Origin: DATLSM01 sp963722965
GTDB lineage: Bacteria; Actinomycetota; Thermoleophilia; Solirubrobacterales; 70-9
NCBI GenBank assembly: GCA_963722965.1
Contig: CAVROX010000009.1
Span: 1 to 32,204 of the forward strand
Direction: 5' to 3'
Length of the DNA stretch: 32,204 nucleotides
Shown here: in pieces, positions 14,805-23,872 of the stretch
Position numbering within the stretch: position 1 is the first letter of the stretch
How the letters are laid out: the number at the start of each line of letters is the position of its first letter
The notes under the pieces: generated by a model
The model's database searches: none
The model's input: the letters and a program-made list of their open reading frames with translations, nothing else
What the model was told of the DNA's origin: nothing
Translations under genes and position numbers: made by a program

Positions 14805-17741
14805 ATGCTGGGAAGGCGAAGGCACCTGTTTGTACTGCTTTTCGTGCTCGGGCTGCTCATCGTCTCGGCGTTGATCGTCGTCAGCAAGCCGACTCGACTG
14901 GGCCTCGACCTCAAGGGAGGCGTCCAGCTCGTCTATGAGGGACAGCCGACCGGCCAGGTGAAGTCGGTCAGCGGCGAAGACATCGAGCGCTCGATCGAAA
15001 TCATCCGCCAGCGAATCGACACCCTGGGCGTCTCTGAGCCGGAAGTCTCACGCCTTGGCACCAACGAGATCTCGGTCGGCCTTCCCGACATCACCAATGC
15101 CCAGCGGGCGATCAATACGGTCGGCACGACCGCGCAGCTGTTCTTCTATGACTGGGAGCCCAACCTGATCGGCCCGGAGAAGACGATCGGCGGCCACCCG
15201 GGCCAGCAGCCTCCTCCTGCCGCCCTGAAGAAGGCGAAGGCGGAATGGAAAGCCGCCGGGCGCAGCACCTTCAACGGCTCCGAGAATCTGCAGCTGATTG
15301 ACTCCGGCGCATTCCCAACCGCCTACGACGCCGCCAAGCTCGCCGCCGAACAGCCGCCAGTTGAAAACTGCTCCACCTGCTCGACCACCAGGCCCCGCTA
15401 CTACCTGTTCGAGCGAAAGGCCCCGCACAAGCTGATTGCCGGCCCCGAAGAGACAAAGGGCGGCCTCTTCATCAGCCCCACCGGCCAGAAGCGGCCGCGC
15501 AACGGAATCGTCGTCAAGGTCCCGGCGGGGACGGTCGTGGCCTCCGAGCTGCCGAGCGAACGTTCCGGTCAGACCGACAAGTCGGCCGAACCCGGCTGGT
15601 ATGCGCTGCGCGACCGTCCGGCCCTCTCGGGAACCGACATCACCGAACCAAAGCAAAACTTCTCTCAGAACAACGAACCCAACGTCACCTTCAGCTTCAC
15701 CGAAAAGGGCCGTGAAGCATTCCAGGAAGTGACCAAGCAGATCGCCCAGCGCGGGCAGGCGCAGGCGATCGGCCCGGTCAGTGTCGAACAGGCGGCGGCG
15801 CTCTCCGGCCATTTCGCCGTGGTTCTAGACAACGAAGTCAAAACCAGGCCGATCATCAACTTCGCCCAGAATCCCGACGGGATCGAAGGGCGGACTGGGG
15901 CCGAAATCTCCGGCGGCTTTCACAGCCCCGAAGAAGCCCAGGAACTGGCGACGATCCTGCAGATCGGCGCCTTGCCGATCGACCTGAAGCTGATCAGCCA
16001 GACCCAGGTTTCGGCGACCCTCGGCAGCCAGGCTCTGCACGAGGGGATCAAGGCGGGGATCATCGGCCTCTCGCTGGTCGTCCTCTTCCTGCTCATCTAT
16101 TACCGCTTCCTGGGCCTGATTGCGACGATCGCCCTCGGCGCCTACGGGGTGATCTTCTTCGCGCTGATCAAACTGATCCCGATCACGCTCACCCTCCCGG
16201 GGATCGCCGGACTGATCCTGACGATCGGGGTTGCGGCCGACTCCAACATCGTCATCTTCGAGCGAATAAAGGAGGAGGTGCGGGCTGGGCGCTCGATGTC
16301 GAGTGCGATCACGGCCGGTTATCGCCGCGGCATCGCGACGATCGTCGACGCCAACGTCGTCACCCTGCTGACCGCCTTCATCCTCTTCGTATTGGCGACC
16401 GCGGGCGTCAAGGGCTTCGCTTTCACCCTGGGCGTCGGCACCATCGTCTCGCTGCTGACCGCGGTTGTATTTACCCAAGCGCTGCTCGGCACCATCAGCC
16501 ACTCGTCGTTGCTGCGCTCCCCCCGTTCCCTCGGGGCCTCCGGCAAAGGCAGACGCTGGCACTTCGACTTCATGGGCGCCAGCCGCTGGTTCTTCACCCT
16601 CTCCGGCTGCATCCTGCTGATCGGCGCCATTGCCCTGGCGACCAAGCAGCTCAACTTCGGGATCGACTTCAAGTCGGGCACAAGGGCGACGGTGGCCCTG
16701 GTAAAGCCGACGAACGAGGAAGGGGTGCGCGAAGCGCTCGGCTCGATCGGGGTCAACAACGCCGAGATCCAGCAGGTCTCCAACCCGGTGCTCGGCAACA
16801 ACGTCTTCCAGATCCAGACCTCGGAGCTGGGGCCAAGCCAGGTGAAGAACGCCAAGGCGGTGCTCCAGTCCAAGTACGGGATCGTCAAGAACGGCTTCGA
16901 AAGCACCAGCGTCGGGCCGACCTTCGGCGAACAGGTGGCCAGCAGCGCATTGAAGGCGCTGGTCTTCTCGCTGCTGGTGATCTGCGCCTATGTCGCGCTG
17001 CGATTTGACCCCAAGTTCGCCGTCCCGGTTCTGATCGCGCTCTTCCACGACATCCTCATCACCGCGGGGATCTACGCCCTCACCGGCAAAGAAGTGAGCA
17101 GCGGGACGGTTGCCGCATTCCTCACCATTCTTGGTTACTCGCTCTATGACACGATCATCGTCTTCGATCGAATACGCGAGAACATGCCGAGGATGCCGCG
17201 AGCTGCGTTCTCGCAGATTGTCAACCGTTCGATGAGCGAGGTTTTGACCCGTTCGCTGGCAACCAGCTTCTCGACCCTGCTGGCGGTCACCTCGCTGCTG
17301 GTCTTTGGCGGCACGACGCTCCAGGACTTTGCCTTTGCGATGCTGGTCGGGATCGCCTCCGGTACCTACTCCTCGATCTTCATCGCCTCACCCGTGCTGA
17401 CTGCCTGGAAGGAACGCGAGCCCGGTTTCGCGCGCCGCCGCCAGCGGATCGCCGAGGTCGAGGGCCGGGTGCCGGCTTTTGCCGACGAGATTGAGATGGC
17501 AAAGCTCGGCGAGGAGGAGAGCGATGAAAAGATCGCCGCTTCTGTCGAGGTTCGCGGGGAGCCGAAGCCGAGCGCGGTTGCCACCGCCGAGCGGCCTCCC
17601 GATGGCGAGGGGGCGGGCCCCTCGGCCAATGGCGAGCCGCCCACCCCTGCCGTCGATCCGGCGGCGGTCGAACGACGTGAGCGCGACGAGCGGCGCCGCG
17701 CCCGCCGCCAGCAGCGCCGCAAGCACGGGAGGAACCGTTAG
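14805..17741 (+). CDS. secDF: protein translocase SecDF, single fused polypeptide
   Basis: A 978-residue fusion of SecD and SecF, which uses the proton gradient to pull secreted proteins out of the SecYEG channel. It begins with one helix (LFVLLFVLGLLIVSALIVV) and the SecD motif LGLDLKGGVQLVYEG, then the P1 periplasmic domain to about residue 400. The SecD helix bundle includes AGLILTIGVAADSNIVIFER. The SecF half starts near residue 590 (WFFTLSGCILLIGAIALAT, then LNFGIDFKSGTRATVAL) and has its own bundle (LTILGYSLYDTIIVFDRIRE). The last 100 residues are acidic and Pro-rich, ending in an Arg-rich stretch unusual for the family. SecD and SecF are separate in most model actinobacteria. Confidence 0.97.
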   Translation: MLGRRRHLFVLLFVLGLLIVSALIVVSKPTRLGLDLKGGVQLVYEGQPTGQVKSVSGEDIERSIEIIRQRIDTLGVSEPEVSRLGTNEISVGLPDITNAQRAINTVGTTAQLFFYDWEPNLIGPEKTIGGHPGQQPPPAALKKAKAEWKAAGRSTFNGSENLQLIDSGAFPTAYDAAKLAAEQPPVENCSTCSTTRPRYYLFERKAPHKLIAGPEETKGGLFISPTGQKRPRNGIVVKVPAGTVVASELPSERSGQTDKSAEPGWYALRDRPALSGTDITEPKQNFSQNNEPNVTFSFTEKGREAFQEVTKQIAQRGQAQAIGPVSVEQAAALSGHFAVVLDNEVKTRPIINFAQNPDGIEGRTGAEISGGFHSPEEAQELATILQIGALPIDLKLISQTQVSATLGSQALHEGIKAGIIGLSLVVLFLLIYYRFLGLIATIALGAYGVIFFALIKLIPITLTLPGIAGLILTIGVAADSNIVIFERIKEEVRAGRSMSSAITAGYRRGIATIVDANVVTLLTAFILFVLATAGVKGFAFTLGVGTIVSLLTAVVFTQALLGTISHSSLLRSPRSLGASGKGRRWHFDFMGASRWFFTLSGCILLIGAIALATKQLNFGIDFKSGTRATVALVKPTNEEGVREALGSIGVNNAEIQQVSNPVLGNNVFQIQTSELGPSQVKNAKAVLQSKYGIVKNGFESTSVGPTFGEQVASSALKALVFSLLVICAYVALRFDPKFAVPVLIALFHDILITAGIYALTGKEVSSGTVAAFLTILGYSLYDTIIVFDRIRENMPRMPRAAFSQIVNRSMSEVLTRSLATSFSTLLAVTSLLVFGGTTLQDFAFAMLVGIASGTYSSIFIASPVLTAWKEREPGFARRRQRIAEVEGRVPAFADEIEMAKLGEEESDEKIAASVEVRGEPKPSAVATAERPPDGEGAGPSANGEPPTPAVDPAAVERRERDERRRARRQQRRKHGRNR

Positions 17742-17743
17742 CT

Positions 17744-18010
17744 GTGGCGCTGCTCGTCTGGTTCACGATGGGGATCGCCCTCTGGCACTTCACGGTCTTT
17801 TTGCCGGACCGCTTCTGGCAGGGCATCGTCGGCGCCTTCCTCGGCGCGGTGATCGGAGCGCTGGCCTTCGGCTCGATCATCGAGATCGCCACCGGGAAAA
17901 GTCTCGGCAATACCGACTTGCTGACAGCGCTGACTGCGGTTCCGGGCGTTGCGATCGGCCTCGCGGTCGTCTACGCAATCGGGCTCCGCTCCCGGCGACA
18001 CGCCGAGTAG
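17744..18010 (+). CDS. small membrane protein between secDF and recJ
   Basis: An 88-residue protein from the GTG at 17744, two bases after the secDF stop; GGGAGG lies about 12 bases upstream, inside secDF. Segments at about residues 2-22 (ALLVWFTMGIALWHFTVFL), 28-50 (GIVGAFLGAVIGALAFGSII) and 64-82 (ALTAVPGVAIGLAVVYAIG) are hydrophobic and Gly-rich, the middle one like a transglycosylase-associated (GlsB/YeaQ-type) pattern. The position suggests co-expression with the translocase. No function is assigned. Confidence 0.75.
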   Translation: MALLVWFTMGIALWHFTVFLPDRFWQGIVGAFLGAVIGALAFGSIIEIATGKSLGNTDLLTALTAVPGVAIGLAVVYAIGLRSRRHAE

Positions 18011-18063
18011 CGCCCCCACCTCTCGCCCGGCCGGCAGAGCGGAAATCCGTCCCGGGCGGCTCC

Positions 18064-18069
18064 TAGCCT
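18064..18069 (+). promoter_or_regulatory. candidate -10 element (TAGCCT) for leaderless recJ mRNA
   Basis: TAGCCT is separated from the recJ GTG by six G residues. No Shine-Dalgarno sequence with normal spacing exists, so translation probably begins at the 5' end of the mRNA. The hexamer and spacing mirror the pdxS and zinc-ribbon gene starts. Confidence 0.42.
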
Positions 18070-18075
18070 GGGGGG

Positions 18076-20568
18076 GTGCCGGAACCGCTCAAAGCCTATC
18101 GGGCAGAGCCCTTCTCCTATCAGGAGGCGCGAGCGCTTGCCGACGAGTTGGGTCTAAGCGACCCCGTCGCAATCACCCTGGTCCGTCGCGGGTACCGGAC
18201 TCCGGAGGCGGCACGTTCCTTTCTTGACGCCGAGGAGTCCCACGATCCGGCCGACTTCGACTCGATGGAGGAGGTCGTTGCTTCGGTGCTCGCCGCGGGC
18301 GCTGAGGGACGGCGGATCACCGTCCACGGTGATTTCGACGTCGACGGTGTCTGTGCGACCTCGATCCTGGTCGGCGCGCTCCGCGAGCTTGGTGCGAGCT
18401 GTGACTGGCTGATCCCCGACCGACTCGCCGACGGCTACGGGCTCGCTGCCGCCAACCTGGAGAGCCTGGCGCAGCGGGGAACCTCGCTGTTGATCACGGT
18501 CGATTGTGGGATCACATCCATATCGGAGGTGGCGCTCGCTCGATCGCTGGGAATGGAGGTCATCGTTACCGACCACCACCAGCCAGGCGATCAGCTTCCC
18601 GAGTGCCCGATCCTCCACCCGGCTCTGAGTGCCTACCCTTTCCAAGACCTCTGTGGAGCAGGTGTCGCCTGGAAGCTGGCCTGCGCCCTCAGGCGAGCAG
18701 CGGGTGCCGATCCCCCAGTCGCGCCTTTGCGCGGAGTTGGCGCAGGCGCTGGGCCCAACGCCAAAGATGTCCTTGACCTGGATCTCGTCGCTTTGGCCAC
18801 GGTCGCTGACGTCGTGCCGCTGACGGGTGAGAATCGCTCGCTGGTGCGCCGCGGTCTGGGCGAGATTCGTCGGGCGCGCCGACCGGGGATGCGCGCCCTC
18901 CTCGAGGCTGCCCGCTGCGAGCTGTCTCGGCTTGACGAGGGGGATCTGGCGTTCCGTCTGGCGCCGCGAATCAACGCTGCAGGTCGGCTGTATCGGGCCG
19001 ACGCTGGGGTGGAGCTGTTCCTCACCGAGAGCGAGACTCGCGCAGGCGAGATTGCCGCGGAGCTAAACAGGGCAAACAGCGAGCGGCGCGAGGCCGAGCG
19101 AGAGGTCGAAGCTGCCGCCGAGGCGGCGCGGCGCGAGCTGCCCGAGAAGCTGCGCGAGGCCCGCGCTCTGGTCCTCGCCGGCGAGGGCTGGCATCCGGGC
19201 GTGATCGGGATCGTCGCCGCGCGGCTGGCCGAGCGCCACCATCGGCCGGTGCTCATTGTCTCGCTCGATCGTGAGGGCGGGGCTCGGGGCTCGGGTCGCA
19301 GCATCCCCGGCTTTGATCTGCTCGCCGGACTGCGGGCCTGCTCGGAGTTCCTTGTCCGCTTCGGCGGGCACCGCGCCGCGGCCGGCGTGGAGCTGCGTGC
19401 CGCGGATTTAGGCCGGTTTCGCGAGGCGTTCACCGCCCACGCGACCGCGCTGCTTTGCCAGGAGGATTTGCATCCGACAGAGCAAATCGACGCGATGGTC
19501 GGCGGTGCCGAACTCGGGCTCGATCTCGCCGAGGAGCTGGGCAGGCTTGCGCCATTCGGGAGGGGCAACCCGGACGTGAGGTTGCTCGTCCCCGCGGCCA
19601 CGGTCCGTGACGTGCGGACGATCGGGGAGGGCAAAAGACATTCTCGCTTCAGCCTCTGCAGCGGCTCCCACCGGGCCCTCGGCGTGGCTTTCGGCCGCTC
19701 GGGGTTGGGGGTGAGCGAGGACGAGGCGGTCGACGCCGCGGTCAGGCTGGAGGTCAACCACTGGAACGGTTCCATCGAACCCCGAGTCATCCTCGGGGAG
19801 CTGTACTTGTCCAAGGTACCTGCAAGCGCCGGCCCCGCGGGAGAGGCGCAGGTCGAGGAGTGGTGGAGGCGCTTTGAAGCCGAGCTGGCTGTCGATCTCG
19901 ACGAAGGCCCGCCGGCCCCTACGGCGGCCGAGCAGCCGCCCCGGCGCACGATTGCCAGCACAAACTCCCCCGCGGCGACAACATTTGAGCTGCTCTCAAG
20001 CGGCGCCAGTGTCCTTGCCCTCGTCGCAGATGCGCCGCGCCGGGCGGCCCTCGCCCGCGAGGGCCTGGCGCTGGTTGGTTACGCGGATCTGCAACGCGAG
20101 CCCGACCTGGCCCCCAGTTTCGATCACGTCGTCTTGGTCGACCCGCCGCTTTCCGCCGATCTCGAGCGCCTTGCCTACCGACCCACCCCCGCGGGCGGCT
20201 ACCTGCATCCTGTCTGGGGGGCGGCGGAGCGCCGCTTCGCGCTCGTGGTCCTCGCGCAGTGGCACGCTCAGCGGGGTGAGCTAGCCGCTATGTTCAGGAA
20301 CCTACGCGACGCGGGAGAGGTGGAGGGGGAGGAGCTGCGCAGTGCCCTGTGCGGCGGCGGCAGGTATCCCCGACCCCCCGAGGTCGCCGCGCGCTGCTGT
20401 CGCGTTCTCGCCGACCTTGACCTGATTCGGGGTGCGCCGTTTCGCGACGGGCCCTTCAGGGTCGTATCCTCAGAGCAGACCGATCTGGAGCGCTCGGCCG
20501 CGTTCCGCGCCTACCGAGCCCGCTACGAGGAGGACAAGCGATACCTCGAAGGACTCAAACAGAGCTAG
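18076..20568 (+). CDS. recJ: single-stranded-DNA exonuclease RecJ with long C-terminal domain
   Basis: An 830-residue 5'-3' exonuclease acting in recombination, mismatch and base-excision repair. DHH-phosphoesterase motifs are present: HGDFDVDGVCATS (84-96), TVDCGITS (141-148) and VTDHHQPGD (164-172). The DHHA1 part follows (APRINAAGRLYRAD; GWHPGVIGIVAARLAERH; FVRFGGHRAAAGVEL glycine motif), then an OB fold to about 590. The remaining 240 residues resemble the C-terminal extension of Bacillus-type RecJ (786 residues), including AAFRAYRARYEEDKRYLEGL at the end. It starts with GTG without a ribosome site and ends 32 bases before the relA/spoT-type gene. Confidence 0.95.
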   Translation: MPEPLKAYRAEPFSYQEARALADELGLSDPVAITLVRRGYRTPEAARSFLDAEESHDPADFDSMEEVVASVLAAGAEGRRITVHGDFDVDGVCATSILVGALRELGASCDWLIPDRLADGYGLAAANLESLAQRGTSLLITVDCGITSISEVALARSLGMEVIVTDHHQPGDQLPECPILHPALSAYPFQDLCGAGVAWKLACALRRAAGADPPVAPLRGVGAGAGPNAKDVLDLDLVALATVADVVPLTGENRSLVRRGLGEIRRARRPGMRALLEAARCELSRLDEGDLAFRLAPRINAAGRLYRADAGVELFLTESETRAGEIAAELNRANSERREAEREVEAAAEAARRELPEKLREARALVLAGEGWHPGVIGIVAARLAERHHRPVLIVSLDREGGARGSGRSIPGFDLLAGLRACSEFLVRFGGHRAAAGVELRAADLGRFREAFTAHATALLCQEDLHPTEQIDAMVGGAELGLDLAEELGRLAPFGRGNPDVRLLVPAATVRDVRTIGEGKRHSRFSLCSGSHRALGVAFGRSGLGVSEDEAVDAAVRLEVNHWNGSIEPRVILGELYLSKVPASAGPAGEAQVEEWWRRFEAELAVDLDEGPPAPTAAEQPPRRTIASTNSPAATTFELLSSGASVLALVADAPRRAALAREGLALVGYADLQREPDLAPSFDHVVLVDPPLSADLERLAYRPTPAGGYLHPVWGAAERRFALVVLAQWHAQRGELAAMFRNLRDAGEVEGEELRSALCGGGRYPRPPEVAARCCRVLADLDLIRGAPFRDGPFRVVSSEQTDLERSAAFRAYRARYEEDKRYLEGLKQS

Positions 20569-20600
20569 AGCAAAGCGAGCTTCTCGCCAACCTCTTTGCC

Positions 20601-22799
20601 GTGATCGAGGAGTTCGACTCCTCCTCGGGGGAGGACGGCAGCCACGGCAGCGCCGGGGACACGGCGCTTGCCCTGGCGACGATCGACCGCGACGCCCTCG
20701 CCCGCGCATTTGAGTTCGCCTGCGAGCGCCATGGCGACCAAATGCGACGCTCCGGCGACGAGTTCATTACCCATCCGGTTGGAGTTGCGCAGATCTGCGC
20801 CGGCATGCGACTGGACACCGAGACCCTATGCGCGGCGCTCCTTCACGACACGGTCGAGGACACCAGCGCCAGCCTGGCGGAGATCCGCGAGGAGTTCGGC
20901 GAGCAGGTCGCTCAGCTCGTCGACGGAGTCACCAAGCTCACTGGGATCACCTTCGAGAGCCGCGACGAGCGCCAGGCCGAGAACTACCGCAAGATGATGG
21001 TGGCGATGGCCACCGACGTCAGGGTGATCCTGATCAAGCTGGCCGATCGCCTCCACAACATGCGCACGGTGGGAGCGCTGTCCAAGCAGAAGCAGATGGC
21101 GAAGTCGCGCGAGACGCTGGAGATCTATGCCCCGCTCGCCCACCGGCTCGGCATCCATGCACTCAAGTGGGAGCTGGAGGACCTCGCGTTCGCCACCCTG
21201 CATCCGCGCAAGTACGCCGAGATCAAACAGCTCGTATCCCAGCAGCGCAACGAGCGCGAGGTCTACGTTGAGCAGGCGGGAAGGTTCCTCTCAGCGGAGC
21301 TGCAAGAGGTCGGAATCGCGGCGGAGATCTCCGGCCGCGCCAAGCACTTTTACTCGATCTACACGAAGATGACCAAGAAGGGCCGCGAGTTCAACGAGAT
21401 CTTTGACCTTACGGCGATGAGGGTGATCGTCGGTTCGGTGAAGGATTGCTACGGGGCCGTCGGGGTCATCCACTCCATCTGGAAGCCACTCCCTGGCCGC
21501 TTTAAGGACTTCGTCGCGATGCCAAAGGCCAACATGTACCAGGCCCTGCACACGACGGTGATCGGGCCGGAGGGCAAGCCCCTAGAGATCCAGATCCGCA
21601 CCGAGGAGATGCACAAGCTTGCCGAGTACGGAATTGCCGCCCACGTCGCCTACAAGGAGGGCGGCGACGGCGATCCGCGCCGCGAGAAGATGACCTGGCT
21701 GCGCCAGCTTGTCGAAGCCGAGGGTGAGCAGGACCCGACCGAGTTCCTCGAGTCGCTCAGAGTCGACCTGTTCGAGGACGAGGTGTTCGTATTCACCCCG
21801 CGCGGAGAGGTAAAGAGGCTCTCGGCGGGGTCGACACCGCTGGACTTCGCCTACGCGGTTCACACCGACGTCGGCCACCGGTGCGTGGGGGCCAAGGTCA
21901 ACGGCAGCATCGTGCCGCTTCACTACCAGCTGCGTTCCGGCGACATCGTCGAGGTACTGACCGCGAAGCAGAACCGCGGCCCCTCGCGCGACTGGCTGAA
22001 GTTGGTGCGGACGAGCCGCGCTCGCAACAAGATTCGAGCCTGGTTTAAAGAGGAACGCCGGGAGGACGCCGAGCGTCACGGTCGCGAGGGACTCGAGGAT
22101 GCTCTGCGCAAGCGCGGCCTGCCGATGCAGAAGCTGGCGATGTCTCCGCTGCTAGCCGACGTGATCCGCGAGATGGGCTACCGCAAGGCGACCGAGTTCT
22201 ACATCGCGCTCGGCCAGGGCAAGGTGTCCACCAAGCTGGTTGCCAACAAGCTGATGCAACGGCTGAAGGCCGGTGAGGCGGTCGAAGAGGAGCCGGCCGC
22301 GCTGATCGGCGGGCGCGAGGACGAGGCGCGCCGCACCAAGGACGCCTCCAACTACGGGATTTCCGTCAAGGGTGCCGACAACGTCGCAGTGCGGTTGGCC
22401 AAGTGTTGCCGTCCAGTCCCGGGCGATGAGATCGTCGGCTACGTCTCGCTGGGGCGCGGGATCACAATCCACCGGAGCGACTGCAAGAACGTGAAGGCGC
22501 TGAAACGGGCCCCCGAGCGCTTTGTCGAGGTCGGATGGGACGGTGACAACGAGTCCTCCTACCGCGTCGAGCTTCAGATCGACGCCTACGACCGCACCCG
22601 CCTGCTCGAGGACCTCTCCCGCACCTTCTCAGAGGCCGGGATCAACATCCTCGGCGCAAGCTGCACGACCAAGCACCCGATGGTGAAGAACAAGTTTGTG
22701 GTCGAGGTCGGTGATACCGAGCAGCTGAAACACTGCCTCTCGCGCCTGCGCAACGTCGAGTCGGTGTTCGACGCTTACCGGATTACGCCGGCGGCCTGA
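20601..22799 (+). CDS. bifunctional (p)ppGpp synthetase/hydrolase (RelA/SpoT homologue)
   Basis: A 732-residue long RSH enzyme that makes and degrades the alarmone (p)ppGpp. The HD hydrolase domain is intact (CAALLHDTVEDTSASLAEI; KLADRLHNMRTVGAL), so hydrolysis is expected. The synthetase domain includes GRAKHFYSIYTKMTKKGREF, FDLTAMRVIVGSVKDCYGAV, and PGRFKDFVAMPKANMYQALH with the RxKD motif typical of bifunctional enzymes. Then come TGS (VFVFTPRGEVKRLSAGSTPL), the conserved-cysteine domain (RLAKCCRPVPGDEIVGYVS with HRSDCKNVK) and ACT (VELQIDAYDRTRLLEDLSRT). The GTG at 20601 is the only start after an in-frame stop. The usual actinobacterial neighbour apt is missing and recJ takes its place. 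Confidence 0.97.
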   Translation: MIEEFDSSSGEDGSHGSAGDTALALATIDRDALARAFEFACERHGDQMRRSGDEFITHPVGVAQICAGMRLDTETLCAALLHDTVEDTSASLAEIREEFGEQVAQLVDGVTKLTGITFESRDERQAENYRKMMVAMATDVRVILIKLADRLHNMRTVGALSKQKQMAKSRETLEIYAPLAHRLGIHALKWELEDLAFATLHPRKYAEIKQLVSQQRNEREVYVEQAGRFLSAELQEVGIAAEISGRAKHFYSIYTKMTKKGREFNEIFDLTAMRVIVGSVKDCYGAVGVIHSIWKPLPGRFKDFVAMPKANMYQALHTTVIGPEGKPLEIQIRTEEMHKLAEYGIAAHVAYKEGGDGDPRREKMTWLRQLVEAEGEQDPTEFLESLRVDLFEDEVFVFTPRGEVKRLSAGSTPLDFAYAVHTDVGHRCVGAKVNGSIVPLHYQLRSGDIVEVLTAKQNRGPSRDWLKLVRTSRARNKIRAWFKEERREDAERHGREGLEDALRKRGLPMQKLAMSPLLADVIREMGYRKATEFYIALGQGKVSTKLVANKLMQRLKAGEAVEEEPAALIGGREDEARRTKDASNYGISVKGADNVAVRLAKCCRPVPGDEIVGYVSLGRGITIHRSDCKNVKALKRAPERFVEVGWDGDNESSYRVELQIDAYDRTRLLEDLSRTFSEAGINILGASCTTKHPMVKNKFVVEVGDTEQLKHCLSRLRNVESVFDAYRITPAA

Positions 22800-22800
22800 G

Positions 22801-23778
22801 TCAGCAGACGATCGTCAGGGCACCCGGGTCTGCGCGCAGCTCCACTACCTTGCGCTCGCCAATGTAGTCGCCATCGACCTGCACCGGGAAGGGGCGCGTC
22901 CCACCCTCGCCGTCCGCGGAGATCGAGTTCACGGTGGCCGCGGTGACGTCATCGAAGTGCACCACTTGGCGATGCTCTGCGGCGGGACGGCGCGCACTGA
23001 ACAGGCGGGCAATTAGAGTCGGCATGTCGCGCTGCGCCGCCCGCTTCAGTACAGCCAGCGATAGCGTTCCGTCGTCGATCTCGACCCCCTCGCAGACCCT
23101 GATCGGGCGATTGGCGAAGTAGGTGAAGGGATCGGAGTTCTGGGCCAGTACGGTAACCCCCTCGACCGGCTCGCCGGAGTTCGTTTTGACCCGCATCCGT
23201 ACGGGGTTGTGGAGGTAGTGACGGTACAAGGCAGAAATTGCCGCCCAGCTGTAGTAATAGGGGCCGGCTCGCGCCTTAAGCCGGGGGTGGGCATCGACTC
23301 GTTTCACCACCGTGGCGTCGATTCCGAAACCGCAGGAGAAGACGAAATGGCGACCGTCGACGACCCCGAGGTCGATCTTACGCGGCGACCAATCGTCAGC
23401 CACCGCCAACAGGTGCTCGGTCGCGTCGACCACGTCGTTGGGGATCCCGAGGGTGCGACAGACGACGTTGGTCGAACCCCCCGGCAGGACCGAGACCGGG
23501 ACCTCGGTGCCGGCGAGGCCGTTGACCACCTCGTTCAGGGTTCCGTCGCCGCCGAATGCGACGACCACGTCGTAGCCGTGGTCGCGTACCTCGCGTCCGA
23601 TCTCGGTCGCATGGTTTTGCGCTTCGGTCGAGACCGCCTCGACCTCATAGCGTCCCTGCAAGGCGTAGACGACGAGGTTGCGCAGGCGGTCAGAAACCGT
23701 GGTCGCGTAGGGGTTGACGATGATCAGCATGCGCCGCTTTTTCGGTCGGCGGGTTTTGCGAGGGCCGATTTTTGCCAT
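22801..23778 (-). CDS. diacylglycerol/sphingosine kinase-like lipid kinase (YegS/DagK family)
   Basis: A 325-residue protein with the DAGK catalytic domain. RRMLIIVNPYAT marks the nucleotide-binding start, VVVAFGGDGTLNEVVNGLAG is the GGDGT ATP motif, and VPVSVLPGGSTNVVCRTLGI follows. The C-terminal half carries KIDLGVVDGRHFVFSCGFGI and later SADGEGGTRPFPVQVDGDYI, typical of the second domain. It probably phosphorylates diacylglycerol or a related lipid at the inner membrane face. It converges on the RSH gene with a single base between stops, leaving no room for a terminator. The N-terminus is basic (GPRKTRRPKKRR), which could bind acidic phospholipids. Confidence 0.93.
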   Translation of the reverse strand: MAKIGPRKTRRPKKRRMLIIVNPYATTVSDRLRNLVVYALQGRYEVEAVSTEAQNHATEIGREVRDHGYDVVVAFGGDGTLNEVVNGLAGTEVPVSVLPGGSTNVVCRTLGIPNDVVDATEHLLAVADDWSPRKIDLGVVDGRHFVFSCGFGIDATVVKRVDAHPRLKARAGPYYYSWAAISALYRHYLHNPVRMRVKTNSGEPVEGVTVLAQNSDPFTYFANRPIRVCEGVEIDDGTLSLAVLKRAAQRDMPTLIARLFSARRPAAEHRQVVHFDDVTAATVNSISADGEGGTRPFPVQVDGDYIGERKVVELRADPGALTIVC

Positions 23779-23872
23779 CAGGCGGTGGCGGTGGGCCGAT
23801 CAAGGCGCCAGCTGAGTTGTAGTCGGGGATCCGAGCCGCCTCTGACTTTGAGCTGGACAAGATGCTGTCGAT

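Noticed and set aside
15825..17048. Long minus-strand open frame inside secDF
   Set aside because: Acidic, repetitive composition typical of the reverse complement of GC-rich membrane-protein codons; secDF is intact on the plus strand.
18633..19961. 442-codon minus-strand open frame inside recJ
   Set aside because: Ser/Arg/Pro/Ala-only composition and no recognisable domain; recJ motifs are complete on the other strand.
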